NCBI RefSeq assembly: GCF_047730065.1
Contig: NZ_CP159829.1
Span: 186,001-250,000, forward strand
Length of the DNA stretch: 64,000 nucleotides
From: Njordibacter sp028825405
Lineage (GTDB): Bacteria; Pseudomonadota; Gammaproteobacteria; Pseudomonadales; Balneatricaceae
Direction: 5' to 3'
Of the stretch, positions 8,585 through 18,223 are shown piece after piece. Position 1 is the first letter of the stretch. Every line of letters starts with the position of its first letter. Under the pieces are notes generated by a model. That model saw only the letters and a list, made by a program, of their open reading frames with translations, made no database searches and was not told the DNA's origin. Made by a program: the position numbers and the translations under genes.

Positions 8585-10780
8585 TTATCCCAGTTCTTGT
8601 GGGTCTATGTCTAGGCTCCAGCGTATTTTACGAGCAGCTGGATGTTGATCTAATAAGTTGCACAATTGCAGTAATAATTGCTGCAACTGTTTGCGGTTAG
8701 GGTGCTGAAGTTGCAGTTGGGCACGATAATAATTGGCTTTGCGAGCCATAAAGGCCGGCATAGGGCCAAACATAAGCAAAGCCTTAGTTAGGGGCGTTAG
8801 CGCTGGATTTTGTATTTGCTGACTTAACCAATTGAGTAGCGCAAAGGCCTGCGTTGCATTTTTGGCCTGAGCATGAAACAGGGCCATATGGCCCACTGGA
8901 GGTAAACCACTTTGTTGACGGCGAGTGAGTTCTTGTGTGGCAAAGGCGTTATAACCCTGAGTGACAAGAATCTCAATAGTAGGGTGATCTGCTTGGTAGG
9001 TTTGAATGACTGCTGTACCCGGTATTTGATCACGGCCAGCGCGACCTGCAGTTTGCACAAGTAGTTGAGCAAGTTTTTCTGGGCCACGAAAATCACTACT
9101 AAACAGACTGGCATCGGCATCCAAAATAGCAGCCAAGGTCACATTAGGGAAATGATGACCCTTAGCCAACATCTGGGTACCCACGAGTAAACAAGGTGCA
9201 CCACTATGCACTTGCTCTAACATGTTGTCTAAACTGCCTTTTTTACGGGTCGTGTCACGGTCTATGCGATGCACGGGAGTATTGGGAAAGAGGGTATTAA
9301 GCTGCTCTTCTGTGCGCTCGGTGCCTTGCCCCAAAGGTTTTAACTGGTGACTCTGACACTGGGGGCAATGCAAGTGCACGGGTTGTTGGTGCTCACAGTG
9401 ATGGCAATGCAGCCTTGGCGGTCGCCGATGTAAGGTCATATTGGCATCGCAGGCGGGGCACTGCGCAGTTGCGCCACACGTTTGGCATTGCAGACTTGGA
9501 GCAAAACCCCGCCGATTGAGCATGAGTAAGACTTGATGATCCAGATCGAGTTGGATTTGAATCATGCCCTGCAACTGTTCCGATATTCCTGCTTGCTGGG
9601 GTTGGTTGCGTAAATCGATGACCTGATAACTTTGACTATTGGCTGAACCTGCTCGTTGAGTCAACAACCATTGAGTAAATCGGCCACGGGTAACGTTTGC
9701 CAAACTTTCTAGTGAAGGTGTTGCGGAGCCTAGTAAAATTGGAATGTTGGCGTCAGCCGCCCGTTTTATAGCTAAATCGCGACCATGATAGCGAAAACCT
9801 TCTTGCTGTTTATAGGCTTGATCGTGTTCTTCATCAATAATGATTAAACCTAATTGGGGTATAGGTGTGAATAAGGCAGAGCGGGTGCCAACGATGATAT
9901 CAGCTTGCCCCAGTCCAGCTTGTTGCCAAGCATTCAGTCTTTGGTGTTCTGTAAGGCCTGAGTGCAATGCCAGTACGCGATTGTCAAAGCGCGCTTGTAA
10001 CCGTTGCAGTAGCTGTGGTGTCAGGCCAATTTCGGGTACCAATAATAAGGTCCGTTTGCCGGCCTGCAACTGATGTGCAATCGCATGTAAATACACCTCT
10101 GTCTTGCCACTACCCGTAACACCATTGAGTAAATTGCAACTAAAAGTGCCTTTTACCCTTGCTAAATGTTCAACAATTTGGACTTGTTCAAGGTTAAGGT
10201 CTAAGGCTTTTTGAGCTAACTTTAAAGTCACTTCTTGTGACTTAGGGTAGCTGGTGGTGAGCCACAGCTTATCCAAAAAAGGTTTGAGTTGGCTGGGTTT
10301 AATGCCCATGTTTTGCAGTTGACTGAGATTGAATTCAGGGGCTAAGGTGTTAATTTGTTGCCACAAAGCCTGCTGTTTTTTAGCCCTACCAAATTCGGCT
10401 TCTACAGTAGAGATCTTCCAATTAAATTGAATCAGTTGATTGGGTATAGGTTGTCTTAGTTTCGCAGGCAACAAGTGCATGAGCGCATCACCCAATGGAT
10501 GTTGGTAATAATCAGCGGCCCATATCCCCAGTTGCCAAAGCTCTGGCGACAACAATGGTGTATCATCTAATAGTTCAATAATGGGCTTGAGCTTGCTGAG
10601 GTCTAGGTCTGTGGTTTGCTTAATGCCAACAATAAGTCCCACCCTTTCACTGCGGCCAAAAGACACTCGCACACGTAAGCCAATTTTTGGTTGGTGTGAG
10701 CTTTTACTTGGGTCGGGCGCTAGGTAAGTAAACTCTTGGCGCAGGCCTGTAGCGATGGCGATTTGTAAATACATAGGCAC
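8585..10780 (-). CDS. priA: Primosomal protein N' (PriA helicase)
   Basis: PriA restarts stalled replication forks as a superfamily 2 DNA helicase. The 731-residue product has an N-terminal DNA-binding domain, Walker A GVTGSGKTEVYL, the DEEH box (IIIDEEHDQAYKQQEGFRYHGRDLAI), helicase motif GSATPSLES, and a cysteine-rich zinc-binding insert (about residues 440-490) with paired CxxC motifs. The start is GTG at 10780 or ATG at 10774, giving MPMYLQIAIATGL or MYLQIAIATGL; no strong ribosome-binding site separates them. Its stop is 79 bases before the argS ATG, and the two are codirectional. Confidence 0.96.
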   Translation of the reverse strand: MPMYLQIAIATGLRQEFTYLAPDPSKSSHQPKIGLRVRVSFGRSERVGLIVGIKQTTDLDLSKLKPIIELLDDTPLLSPELWQLGIWAADYYQHPLGDALMHLLPAKLRQPIPNQLIQFNWKISTVEAEFGRAKKQQALWQQINTLAPEFNLSQLQNMGIKPSQLKPFLDKLWLTTSYPKSQEVTLKLAQKALDLNLEQVQIVEHLARVKGTFSCNLLNGVTGSGKTEVYLHAIAHQLQAGKRTLLLVPEIGLTPQLLQRLQARFDNRVLALHSGLTEHQRLNAWQQAGLGQADIIVGTRSALFTPIPQLGLIIIDEEHDQAYKQQEGFRYHGRDLAIKRAADANIPILLGSATPSLESLANVTRGRFTQWLLTQRAGSANSQSYQVIDLRNQPQQAGISEQLQGMIQIQLDLDHQVLLMLNRRGFAPSLQCQTCGATAQCPACDANMTLHRRPPRLHCHHCEHQQPVHLHCPQCQSHQLKPLGQGTERTEEQLNTLFPNTPVHRIDRDTTRKKGSLDNMLEQVHSGAPCLLVGTQMLAKGHHFPNVTLAAILDADASLFSSDFRGPEKLAQLLVQTAGRAGRDQIPGTAVIQTYQADHPTIEILVTQGYNAFATQELTRRQQSGLPPVGHMALFHAQAKNATQAFALLNWLSQQIQNPALTPLTKALLMFGPMPAFMARKANYYRAQLQLQHPNRKQLQQLLLQLCNLLDQHPAARKIRWSLDIDPQELG

Positions 10781-10907
10781 TAAAAGTTGATTGCTAAAGA
10801 CAAGTTGGTTAGGCGCTTATCCTACACCAAAGTGTTTAGTTTTGTGGTGCTTTACCCACATAAACAAGGTATTTGGTGCATTGTAAAACTCACGTGAGGA
10901 AAAAGAC

Positions 10908-10935
10908 TTGCTAATCCGTTGATGTCTGGTAAAAT
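10908..10935 (+). promoter_or_regulatory. Promoter of rpmE
   Basis: TTGCTA and TAAAAT are separated by 16 bases, with TGG before the -10 giving an extended -10 form (TGGTAAAAT). The rpmE ATG lies about 128 bases downstream, leaving room for a regulatory leader. Confidence 0.5.
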
Positions 10936-11041
10936 TCTGCCTCTATTTTTGGCTTACCACCAAATGGTACGCCAAGTTAAACGAGATCTTTTAAGGTCTC
11001 TGTTCGGTGCGGTGCTTGGCAATAGATCAAGTGGCGGCGCC

Positions 11042-11057
11042 ATAACCCTGAGGTTAT
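11042..11057 (+). promoter_or_regulatory. Hairpin sequestering the rpmE ribosome-binding site
   Basis: ATAACC-CTGA-GGTTAT is a perfect 6-bp stem with a tetraloop. It places the GAGG Shine-Dalgarno in its loop and 3' arm, 5 bases before the rpmE ATG. A second weaker hairpin (GAGATC/GGTCTC) lies upstream at about 10984-11001. Autogenous control of rpmE through its 5' leader is known in enterobacteria; that this leader works the same way is an inference. Confidence 0.45.
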
Positions 11058-11062
11058 TTTCC

Positions 11063-11275
11063 ATGCAAAAAGATATTCATCCTAAGTACGAAGCCATTAA
11101 GGCCACGTGTTCATGTGGTAACGTGGTAGAAACGCGTTCAACATTGTGCAAAGACATGCACATTGACACCTGTTCAGCATGCCACCCATTCTACACAGGC
11201 AAGCAGAAAAACATCGATGTTGGCGGCCGTATTGATCGCTTTAATAAGCGCTTTGGTGCCCGCACTACCAAGTAA
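11063..11275 (+). CDS. rpmE: 50S ribosomal protein L31 (bL31)
   Basis: bL31 is a small large-subunit protein at the intersubunit bridge. The 70-residue product begins MQKDIHPKYEAIKATCSCGN, and Cys16, Cys18, Cys37 and Cys40 form the zinc site, so it is the zinc-binding (C+) form. The conserved HPFYTGKQ and GRIDRFNKRFG segments are present. The ATG at 11063 was chosen because it begins the conserved domain and follows GAGG; upstream in-frame codons are leader sequence. It is divergent from priA and convergent with the SulP gene, and is followed by a terminator. Confidence 0.97.
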   Translation: MQKDIHPKYEAIKATCSCGNVVETRSTLCKDMHIDTCSACHPFYTGKQKNIDVGGRIDRFNKRFGARTTK

Positions 11276-11297
11276 GTGGCGTTGCAGTATCCGAGTT

Positions 11298-11326
11298 AAA
11301 AAAACCTGCCTAGCGCGGGTTTTTTT
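11298..11326 (+). terminator. Intrinsic terminator after rpmE
   Basis: AAAAAAACCTGC pairs with GCGGGTTTTTTT (one G-T pair, 5-base loop), followed by the T tract. The A-rich 5' arm may let it also stop the convergent SulP transcript. Confidence 0.85.
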
Positions 11327-11438
11327 GTGCCTAAAAATAATGACAGAAATAAGCTAAACTCATAACTTATAGACTAATATAAAAGCAGCTGCTTAGGGTA
11401 TGTGGCCTGCTCTTTTTGAGAGAAATAAAAGCCTGGCT

Positions 11439-13151
11439 TTAGGGCGTGCAGCCAGCACAGGTGTGGCCGTGTAAAATGTCATCAATGCCGCTTAAGGCTA
11501 GGGCTTTAGTGGCGAAAAAATGGCGCTTTCCAATCGCGCTTAAATGGCCATTGCGGATAATGGGCTTAATGACGCTGCCATTGGTATTGCACAGGTACAA
11601 GCCACCACCAAGGGCATTTAAACGCTTGGCTTCGCTAGCCAGCAACTCGGTGCCCGCTAAATCCATAAAATTAATGCCACTGGCCACAATCAACACATGT
11701 TTTTGGGGGATCACCATAAGCGCTGATTGCACATAGTCCACTGCCCCAAAAAAGATTGAGCCATCAATGCGGATGATCTTTAGGGCCTCACATTCTGGCA
11801 AGTTAGACCGTTGGGCAGGCACCAGTTGTTTGGTATGGTGGCTGCGGGCTAAAGCCGTAATTTTAGGCTTTGAGGTGCGGCGTAAATAAAGCACCAATGA
11901 CAAAAGTACGCCAAGGTAAATGGCAAATTCCATGGGCAATAATAAGGTGGCCCCAAAGGTCACACCAAAGACTGTCGATTCGGTTTTACCCGCTCGATAG
12001 ATGACCTTAATATGGTGCCAATCAATCAGATTCCATGCCACGATGAGTAAGATAGCAGCCATGCTTGGCAGGGTAATGAAAGCTGCAAAAGGCGCCAAAA
12101 GCAGCACAATTAAAGCCAGAAAAATAGCCGCAAATAGGGCGGCTAAGGGGCTGCTAGCACCTGCTTCATAATTGACGCCAGTGCGAGTAAACGACCCAGA
12201 AGTGGCATAGCTAGAGGTGAAGCTGCCAATAATATTAGACAAGGATTGACCAATGAATTCTTGATTACCATTAATGCGTTGGCCTGACCGAGTGGCCACA
12301 GAACGGGCGATAGACACGGCTTCCACCAACCCCAAAAGGCCCAAAGCCATGGCCCCAGGGGCCAGTTCCCTGAGCACATCCCAGTTCATTACAGGCATGG
12401 ACAAAGGCGGTAGTTGTGATGGAATTTCCCCCACTAAAGCAATCTGTGTAGCCGCCTGGAAAGGGGATAACAGTAATAGCTGGGTGGCTATACTGCCCAT
12501 GATCATGGCGATTAACATGTTAGGCCATTGCCTGCGCCAGCGTTTGATGAGGATCATCGTGGTCAAAGTGATGAGGGCAATGATTAAGCTAGGCCAATGG
12601 GTGCTGGCAATATTTTTACTGACCGTAATCCAGTTAAGAATGAAGTTACCACTCGCTTCTAGGTCTAGGCCTAAGGCATTTTTAATTTGGCTAGTGGCAA
12701 TCACTACCGCGGCCCCTGATGTGAAACCCACCACTACTGAGTGAGACACAAAGTTAACCAAGGTGCCCATGCGTGCTAAAGACAAGAGTAGCTGAAATAA
12801 ACCTGCCATTAAGGTCAGGCTTAGGGCTAAAGCAATGTAATTGGCAGAGCCTATTTCAGCCAAAGGGCTAATGGTGGTGAAAACCACGATAGATAAGGCC
12901 GCTGTAGGGCCCGAAATAAGATGCCAAGATGAGCCAAATAAGGCTGCAATAATAGCGGGCACAATGGCGGCATATAAACCATATTCTGGCGGTAAGCCGG
13001 CAATTAAGGCATAGGCAACACCCTGTGGCAAAACAATAATTGCCCCAGTGAGACCAGCCATGGCATCTTGTCTTGCGCTGTCTGCAGTGGTGTTTTTCGC
13101 CCAGCTTAGAAAAGGCAAAAATTTCAAACAATAAGTTAGTACCACCGACAC
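11439..13151 (-). CDS. SulP-family inorganic anion transporter with STAS domain
   Basis: The 570-residue inner-membrane protein has the SulP layout. There are about 12-14 hydrophobic segments from residue 30 to 410, including LTGAIIVLPQGVAYALIAGLPPEYGLYAA (the family signature region) and a conserved NIIGSFTSSYATSGSFTRTGVNYEAG stretch. A C-terminal STAS domain follows (about 440-555) with IRIDGSIFFGAVDYVQ and ASGINFMDLAGTELL. Family members carry sulfate, bicarbonate or dicarboxylates, and the substrate here is unknown because the neighbours give no clue. The start is GTG at 13151 (MSVVLTYCLKFLPFLSW). No promoter is obvious. Confidence 0.9.
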   Translation of the reverse strand: MSVVLTYCLKFLPFLSWAKNTTADSARQDAMAGLTGAIIVLPQGVAYALIAGLPPEYGLYAAIVPAIIAALFGSSWHLISGPTAALSIVVFTTISPLAEIGSANYIALALSLTLMAGLFQLLLSLARMGTLVNFVSHSVVVGFTSGAAVVIATSQIKNALGLDLEASGNFILNWITVSKNIASTHWPSLIIALITLTTMILIKRWRRQWPNMLIAMIMGSIATQLLLLSPFQAATQIALVGEIPSQLPPLSMPVMNWDVLRELAPGAMALGLLGLVEAVSIARSVATRSGQRINGNQEFIGQSLSNIIGSFTSSYATSGSFTRTGVNYEAGASSPLAALFAAIFLALIVLLLAPFAAFITLPSMAAILLIVAWNLIDWHHIKVIYRAGKTESTVFGVTFGATLLLPMEFAIYLGVLLSLVLYLRRTSKPKITALARSHHTKQLVPAQRSNLPECEALKIIRIDGSIFFGAVDYVQSALMVIPQKHVLIVASGINFMDLAGTELLASEAKRLNALGGGLYLCNTNGSVIKPIIRNGHLSAIGKRHFFATKALALSGIDDILHGHTCAGCTP

Positions 13152-13269
13152 TTTAGTTTTCCCAATAGACCCAATTTTTATGACGCTATTGTAAAGTATT
13201 TCCGTGTCTTAGGTGGCATTTAAAGCCCCTGTAGGCGCGTATATTCAGCATTAGTGTGAAAATTAGGCT

Positions 13270-15720
13270 TTATGTTTGCTGCAATGTTCTTAAGGGGGGC
13301 GCAGTGACCACCGTGCGGTTAAACCACCAGCCACATGCGCCTATGATGATCATGCCAGTAAAGGGGGTCAGGACCCATAGGGGCCAGTGCAATTGCATCG
13401 GCATTTGAAACAATTGCTGCTGTAGCACGGCCACCAAAGCTTCGGCTCCCAAACCGGCTATGAGTCCTGCAACAAAGCCGAGACTGGCGTACTCGACCCA
13501 TAAAATGCGTCGAATAAGAGCTTTGCTGGCCCCTAAAGTTCGTAAAATAGCACTTTCATGGCGGCGTTCGTCGATACTGGCTTGAATGCTAGCCACTAAA
13601 ACTAATACCCCCGCTCCAAGCACCATGACTAAAATACTCTCCACCGCAAGGGAGAGTTGGGCGACTACCCTTTGCACTTGTTGTAAAATTTGATCAACAT
13701 CAAGCATGGATATGGTGGGTTGTTGGCGCAATAAAGGGCCTAGCTTGGGACGGTCGGCGGGGGCAATATACACACTCGCCATGTAACTGGCGCTATTAGC
13801 CTCCACCAAAGGCTCAGAGAAGACAAAGAAGAAATTGGGCTGCATGCTGCTCCAATCGACGTCTCTAAGATTACTTAAAACCGCTTTTTTCTCTATACCT
13901 GCAATGTTAAAGGTGAGTTCCTGGCCTAAACTTAAACCCATATCTCTAGCATAATCAGACTCTACTGACACTTCCAGTCCAGTTGCCCCATCGTTCCACC
14001 ATTGACCCCCACTAATGCTATTACCAATGGGCAAGTCTGGGCTCCAAGTGAGGTTTAATTCTCTCGAACCACGTCGGCTCTGCAGCTTGGGCTCTGTGAG
14101 TCTGGCTCGTGCAATGGGGAAAAACGTTAAGGCTTGAGTGGTTAACCCTTGCTCTTCCATGGAGTCGAGTAAAGATTGCCGTTGCTGTTGATAAATGTTG
14201 AATAAAAATAGGTTGGGTGTGTCTTGCTTTAACTGCTGCTGCCAATCGTTAATCAGAAAGCTACGCACCGAGATTAAACTAAATAGAAGCATTAATGCTA
14301 ATCCAAAAATAGCCACCTGTAGGCTGTTTTGATGCTTTCTACGCGCTAAGTTGGCCAGGCCGATTTTGCTACCTTGACTGAGATAGGGGCGGATTTTGTT
14401 GCCCGCTTTAATGAGTTGGCTGGCTAACAGAGCCAACAATAGCAGAATAATGGCCACGCCAATAATAAGGGCGCCACTAATTAATACGGACTGGCTGTGC
14501 CAGTAAACCAAAGCAATGACAGCACTAAAGCCAATGGCTAAATGAGTTTTGTTGGTTTTGCTTTGGCTAGAAGATTGGCGCAGTACTTCAGCAGGTGCGA
14601 CTTTGGCTAGCGCCAACATGGGCGGCAATACAAAGGCCAATAAACATAAGGTGCCAGTGCCAGCCCCTAATAAAAAAGGTTCAAAAGGAGGCACCATTGA
14701 TGCGCCTTGAATATAGTCAGCCACCACCCACAACAAAGCTTGGTATAACCCCCAAGCGAGGGGCAGGCTAATCAACAAAGCTAACAAAGCTAACAGTATC
14801 ATTTGGCTGAAGTACAGAAGGCGTAATTGCTTTGGCTTAAGGCCTAGACACTTTAGCAAGGCTACGTGTTTGGCCTGCCTTAGGCTATAGCGACGGGCTG
14901 ACAAAGACAGTGCCACGCCAGCTAATACCACCGCCAAAGAACCTGCTAGCAATAAAAACTGTTCGGCTTTATCTAAGGTAGCGGCGACGTTGGCATTACC
15001 ATCATTCGGGGATTGCCACTTTTGTCCAGGTGCAAGCAACGGCGTGATGGAAGCTTGCAGACGAGTTAATGCATCCGCTTGCCCCGCCAATAACCAGCGG
15101 TGTTTTATCCGACTTCCCGTCTGCACTGCTGCGGTTGCCGCTAAATCTTGCAAGTGCATCATGGCCCTTGGGGCGAAGCTTGAAAAGCCACTGGCTTGGT
15201 CTGGCTCGGTGATGAGGATATGGCTAATTTTAAGGCCCAGTTGACCCACATCGATAGTGTCATTTAAACGCGCATTAAGACTCGATAGCAAACGAGAATC
15301 AGGCCATATCTCGCCTCTTTTCGGGCCTTGCGCAATCACGGTGCCTAAGTCGAATGCGGCTGTGCCTACACTAAGTTCACCCCTGAGTGGGTAACTGTCT
15401 GAGACGGCTTTAATGCTGGCTAATTGCATCCCTTCTTGAGCAAATACCATGGCTTGAAACTGACTCACTTGGGCCTGTTGCAAGGACAAATTGTCAGCCT
15501 TAATACGCCAATCTTCAGAGATCGGTTGACTGCCGGTCAGGCGTAAGTCGGCAGCAATGAGGTTGGCGCCTTGGGCCACCATGGATTGCTTCACTTGATG
15601 GGTAAATAAACTAATGCTGGTGACACTGGTGATGGCGAGTATCAAAGCCACAAACAACAAAGATAATTCACCACCGCGCCAATCTCGCCATGCTAGGCGT
15701 GCAGCTAATTTAAGCATCAA
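13270..15720 (-). CDS. ybbP: ABC transporter permease, FtsX/MacB-like (YbbP family)
   Basis: This 816-residue inner-membrane protein has an N-terminal anchor helix (LSLLFVALILAITSVTSISLF), a large periplasmic domain, a central cluster of helices (about 260-430), a second periplasmic domain and C-terminal helices. It therefore carries two FtsX-like permease modules, as in YbbP. Together with YbbA it probably forms a type VII (MacB-like) ABC complex acting on the cell envelope rather than a classical importer. Its start overlaps the end of ybbA by 11 bases, and the tesA-ybbA-ybbP neighbourhood is conserved in gammaproteobacteria. The transported or extracted substrate is unknown. Confidence 0.88.
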   Translation of the reverse strand: MMLKLAARLAWRDWRGGELSLLFVALILAITSVTSISLFTHQVKQSMVAQGANLIAADLRLTGSQPISEDWRIKADNLSLQQAQVSQFQAMVFAQEGMQLASIKAVSDSYPLRGELSVGTAAFDLGTVIAQGPKRGEIWPDSRLLSSLNARLNDTIDVGQLGLKISHILITEPDQASGFSSFAPRAMMHLQDLAATAAVQTGSRIKHRWLLAGQADALTRLQASITPLLAPGQKWQSPNDGNANVAATLDKAEQFLLLAGSLAVVLAGVALSLSARRYSLRQAKHVALLKCLGLKPKQLRLLYFSQMILLALLALLISLPLAWGLYQALLWVVADYIQGASMVPPFEPFLLGAGTGTLCLLAFVLPPMLALAKVAPAEVLRQSSSQSKTNKTHLAIGFSAVIALVYWHSQSVLISGALIIGVAIILLLLALLASQLIKAGNKIRPYLSQGSKIGLANLARRKHQNSLQVAIFGLALMLLFSLISVRSFLINDWQQQLKQDTPNLFLFNIYQQQRQSLLDSMEEQGLTTQALTFFPIARARLTEPKLQSRRGSRELNLTWSPDLPIGNSISGGQWWNDGATGLEVSVESDYARDMGLSLGQELTFNIAGIEKKAVLSNLRDVDWSSMQPNFFFVFSEPLVEANSASYMASVYIAPADRPKLGPLLRQQPTISMLDVDQILQQVQRVVAQLSLAVESILVMVLGAGVLVLVASIQASIDERRHESAILRTLGASKALIRRILWVEYASLGFVAGLIAGLGAEALVAVLQQQLFQMPMQLHWPLWVLTPFTGMIIIGACGWWFNRTVVTAPPLRTLQQT

Positions 15721-16411
15721 GCCGCTCCGTTAGCTGTCCAGCGTTAAGCGTTAGACGTCTTTGGCAGCGTTGTGCTAAGTTCAAATCATGGGTGACTAGC
15801 ACCAGTGTGGTGTGATGTTGTTGGTTGAGTTCAAATAATAACTCAACAATATGATCACCCGTTTGAGTGTCTAGGTTGCCAGTAGGTTCATCGGCAAACA
15901 AAATTGGCGCTTGAGCGGCAAAGGCGCGTGCAATCGCAACGCGCTGTTGTTCTCCACCTGAAAGTTGATTGGGGTAATGGTGACCCCGTTGGGCCAGTCC
16001 CACATGGTTTAAATATTGTGTTGCTAGAGTGTTGGCATCACTGCTACCTTTCACTTCTAAAGGTAACATGATGTTTTCTATGGCAGTGAGGCTGGGCAGT
16101 AGTTGAAAATTTTGGAATATAAACGACACCTGATGTTTTCGCAGTTCAGCCCTCCCTTCCTCATCTAACTTGGTAAGGTCTTTATGGGCTAAAAATAGCT
16201 GGCCATGGCTGGGGCTGTCGAGCCCGGCCATCATGCCCAACAAAGTGGTTTTACCAGAACCCGACGCGCCAACGATGGCCACAGATTCACCTGCTTCTAT
16301 GGTAAAATTCACATCGTCTAGGATGTGCAGGTCATCAGCTTGCGTGGCCTGCGGGTTAGCCACAATTTGACTGACGTTGCGGGCCGCCAAAAACGGTGTG
16401 GAATTAGACAT
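15710..16411 (-). CDS. ybbA: ABC transporter ATP-binding protein YbbA
   Basis: The 233-residue ATPase has Walker A GASGSGKTT, Q-loop FQNFQLLPSLTA, signature LSGGEQQRVAIARAF and Walker B ILFADEPTGNLD, all typical of the LolD/MacB/FtsE subfamily. It precedes and overlaps ybbP, its permease partner, and is divergent from tesA, as in many gammaproteobacteria. The ATG at 16411 gives MSNSTPFLAARNV. Confidence 0.93.
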   Translation of the reverse strand: MSNSTPFLAARNVSQIVANPQATQADDLHILDDVNFTIEAGESVAIVGASGSGKTTLLGMMAGLDSPSHGQLFLAHKDLTKLDEEGRAELRKHQVSFIFQNFQLLPSLTAIENIMLPLEVKGSSDANTLATQYLNHVGLAQRGHHYPNQLSGGEQQRVAIARAFAAQAPILFADEPTGNLDTQTGDHIVELLFELNQQHHTTLVLVTHDLNLAQRCQRRLTLNAGQLTERLDA

Positions 16412-16476
16412 AGCAGGTCACTCAACAAACGAAAAGGCGACTATTATGGCGTCTGAGGGGTCACTAAGGGAAGGGT

Positions 16477-17115
16477 ATGCAGCAATTTTTCAAAATATTT
16501 ACAGTCTATGTGATCACGATTGCCAGTCTGCTGTTGGGACCCGTATGTTGGGCCAAAAAACACACAGTATTGGTGATGGGAGACAGTTTGAGTGCCGGCT
16601 TTGGCATGTCCTTAAAACAAGCTTGGCCAGCCTTGCTGGAAAATAAATTGCGGGCTAGCAGTGGAAATGTAAAGTGGCAGGTCATTAATGCCAGTGTTAG
16701 TGGAGAAACGACTCAAGGAGGCGTGCGACGTTTGCCGGCCTTGTTAGATCAGTTTGAGCCACAATGGGTGCTATTGGAACTGGGTGCTAATGATGGTTTA
16801 CGGGGTTACCCCATTGCTAATATCAGTGCTAATCTATCCACTATGATTCAACAAAGTCTGGCTGCTGGGGCTCAAGTTGCGGTCATGGGCATTCAATTAC
16901 CACCCAATTATGGTGCCCGTTATACGGCACCTTTTTTTGCCCAATACAAAACGCTAGCAGAGCAATATGATACGGCTTTGGTGCCTTTTGTGCTGCACAA
17001 TGTGGCGGGTATTGGTGATTTAATGCAGGCTGATGGGCTGCACCCAACACCCTCAGCGCAGCCCATTATAGTGGATAACGTATGGCGGCATTTAGCCACC
17101 TTTTGGTTACCTTAA
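16477..17115 (+). CDS. tesA: Arylesterase / multifunctional acyl-CoA thioesterase I (TesA, SGNH hydrolase)
   Basis: TesA is a periplasmic esterase, thioesterase and lysophospholipase. The 212-residue precursor has a signal peptide (MQQFFKIFTVYVITIASLLLGPVCWA, cleavage after about residue 26). The SGNH blocks follow: VLVMGDSLSAGFG (nucleophile Ser), NASVSGETTQGG, LLELGANDGLRG, and DGLHPTPSAQ (catalytic Asp and His). An AAGGG ribosome-binding site precedes the ATG at 16477. It is divergent from ybbAP, the usual arrangement, and ends at a strong terminator. Confidence 0.95.
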   Translation: MQQFFKIFTVYVITIASLLLGPVCWAKKHTVLVMGDSLSAGFGMSLKQAWPALLENKLRASSGNVKWQVINASVSGETTQGGVRRLPALLDQFEPQWVLLELGANDGLRGYPIANISANLSTMIQQSLAAGAQVAVMGIQLPPNYGARYTAPFFAQYKTLAEQYDTALVPFVLHNVAGIGDLMQADGLHPTPSAQPIIVDNVWRHLATFWLP

Positions 17116-17120
17116 AACCT

Positions 17121-17147
17121 AAAAAACCCACACTCGGTGGGTTTTTT
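17121..17147 (+). terminator. Intrinsic terminator after tesA (bidirectional)
   Basis: AAAAAACCCAC and GTGGGTTTTTT form a perfect 11-bp stem with a 5-base loop. It lies between the convergent tesA and rpoH genes and can serve both. Confidence 0.9.
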
Positions 17148-17179
17148 ATTGCGCTTCAATCGGTCAGGTGCAAAGCCTG

Positions 17180-18067
17180 CTAATAGGCAAAGGCACCTTT
17201 ACCACCAGCTTCCATACCATCACTCATGGCGGCTTTAAGTTTCTTCATGGCATTCTTTTCTAGCTGGCGAATGCGCTCTGCAGACACTTGATATTGATCG
17301 GCTAAGTTATGTAAAGTCGCTTTCGAGTGACTTAACCAGCGTTGCTGTAAAATATCACGGCTGCGAGGGTCTAGATCCCCCATGGCAGCGGCTAATCGAG
17401 TATTAGAATCTTGTTCCCAATCACTGGCTTCTAGCTGCCTTGCAGGATCTCCTGAGTGATCTTCTAAATAATAAGCTGGGGCTTGGTAAGCGCTATCTTC
17501 GTCACCTTCTGGGGCGTCAAATGGTGTGTCATGAGAAGACATGCGACCTTCCATCTGCATCACAACTTTGGCATCAACACCTAGGTCTGCTGCCACAGAC
17601 TGAACTTCAGCATGGGTCAACCAGGCCAGTTTTTTCTTCGCACTACGCAAGTTAAAAAATAACTTACGCTGGCTTTTGGTGGTGGCTACTTTAACGATAC
17701 GCCAGTTGCGTAAAATGTATTCGTGCATTTCAGCTTTAATCCAATGCACTGCAAAGGACACTAACCGAACACCCACTTCTGGGTTAAATCGTTTCACAGC
17801 TTTCATCAAGCCTGCATTGCCTTCTTGCACCAAGTCTGCGATGGGTAAACCATAACCTGAATAGCTTTTAGCGATATGAGCCACAAAACGTAGATGCGAC
17901 ATAACGAGCTGACGAGCAGCATCTAAGTCGTTCTCATAGTATAGGCGCTCAGCCAGAGCGCGTTCTTGCTCAATGGTAAGAATAGGAATGGTGCTGATCG
18001 TCTGCAGGTAAGCTTCGTGGCTTTGACCTGGTGCTAATGCATCAATCGCTGATAATGACTTAGTCAT
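17180..18067 (-). CDS. rpoH: RNA polymerase heat-shock sigma factor sigma-32
   Basis: RpoH directs transcription of heat-shock genes. The 295-residue product has region 1.2/2 (LVMSHLRFVAHIAKSY, GLPIADLVQEGNAGLMKAVKRF), the RpoH-specific region C box QRKLFFNLR (residues 133-141), and the region 4 helix-turn-helix (TLHNLADQYQVSAERIRQLEKNAMKKLK). The ATG at 18067 follows CGGAG and yields the conserved MTKSLSAIDAL start; the reading frame stays open to 18130 but that extension is not family-like. It is downstream of ftsX in the standard ftsY-ftsE-ftsX-rpoH order. At least one target, hslVU, lies in this window. Confidence 0.97.
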   Translation of the reverse strand: MTKSLSAIDALAPGQSHEAYLQTISTIPILTIEQERALAERLYYENDLDAARQLVMSHLRFVAHIAKSYSGYGLPIADLVQEGNAGLMKAVKRFNPEVGVRLVSFAVHWIKAEMHEYILRNWRIVKVATTKSQRKLFFNLRSAKKKLAWLTHAEVQSVAADLGVDAKVVMQMEGRMSSHDTPFDAPEGDEDSAYQAPAYYLEDHSGDPARQLEASDWEQDSNTRLAAAMGDLDPRSRDILQQRWLSHSKATLHNLADQYQVSAERIRQLEKNAMKKLKAAMSDGMEAGGKGAFAY

Positions 18068-18223
18068 AAAAATCTCCGTCGTCTTTGAGCCCACTGCTAT
18101 AAGTTGCTTAACGATGGCCGTGTTAGCCATGTTGTGGACAAATGCCCAAAAGTTGTCTTGTTAGCAGTCTACATCGGTCTATACTAATGTTTACTTTTTC
18201 GTTGGGGGCACAGTATGTGTGCT

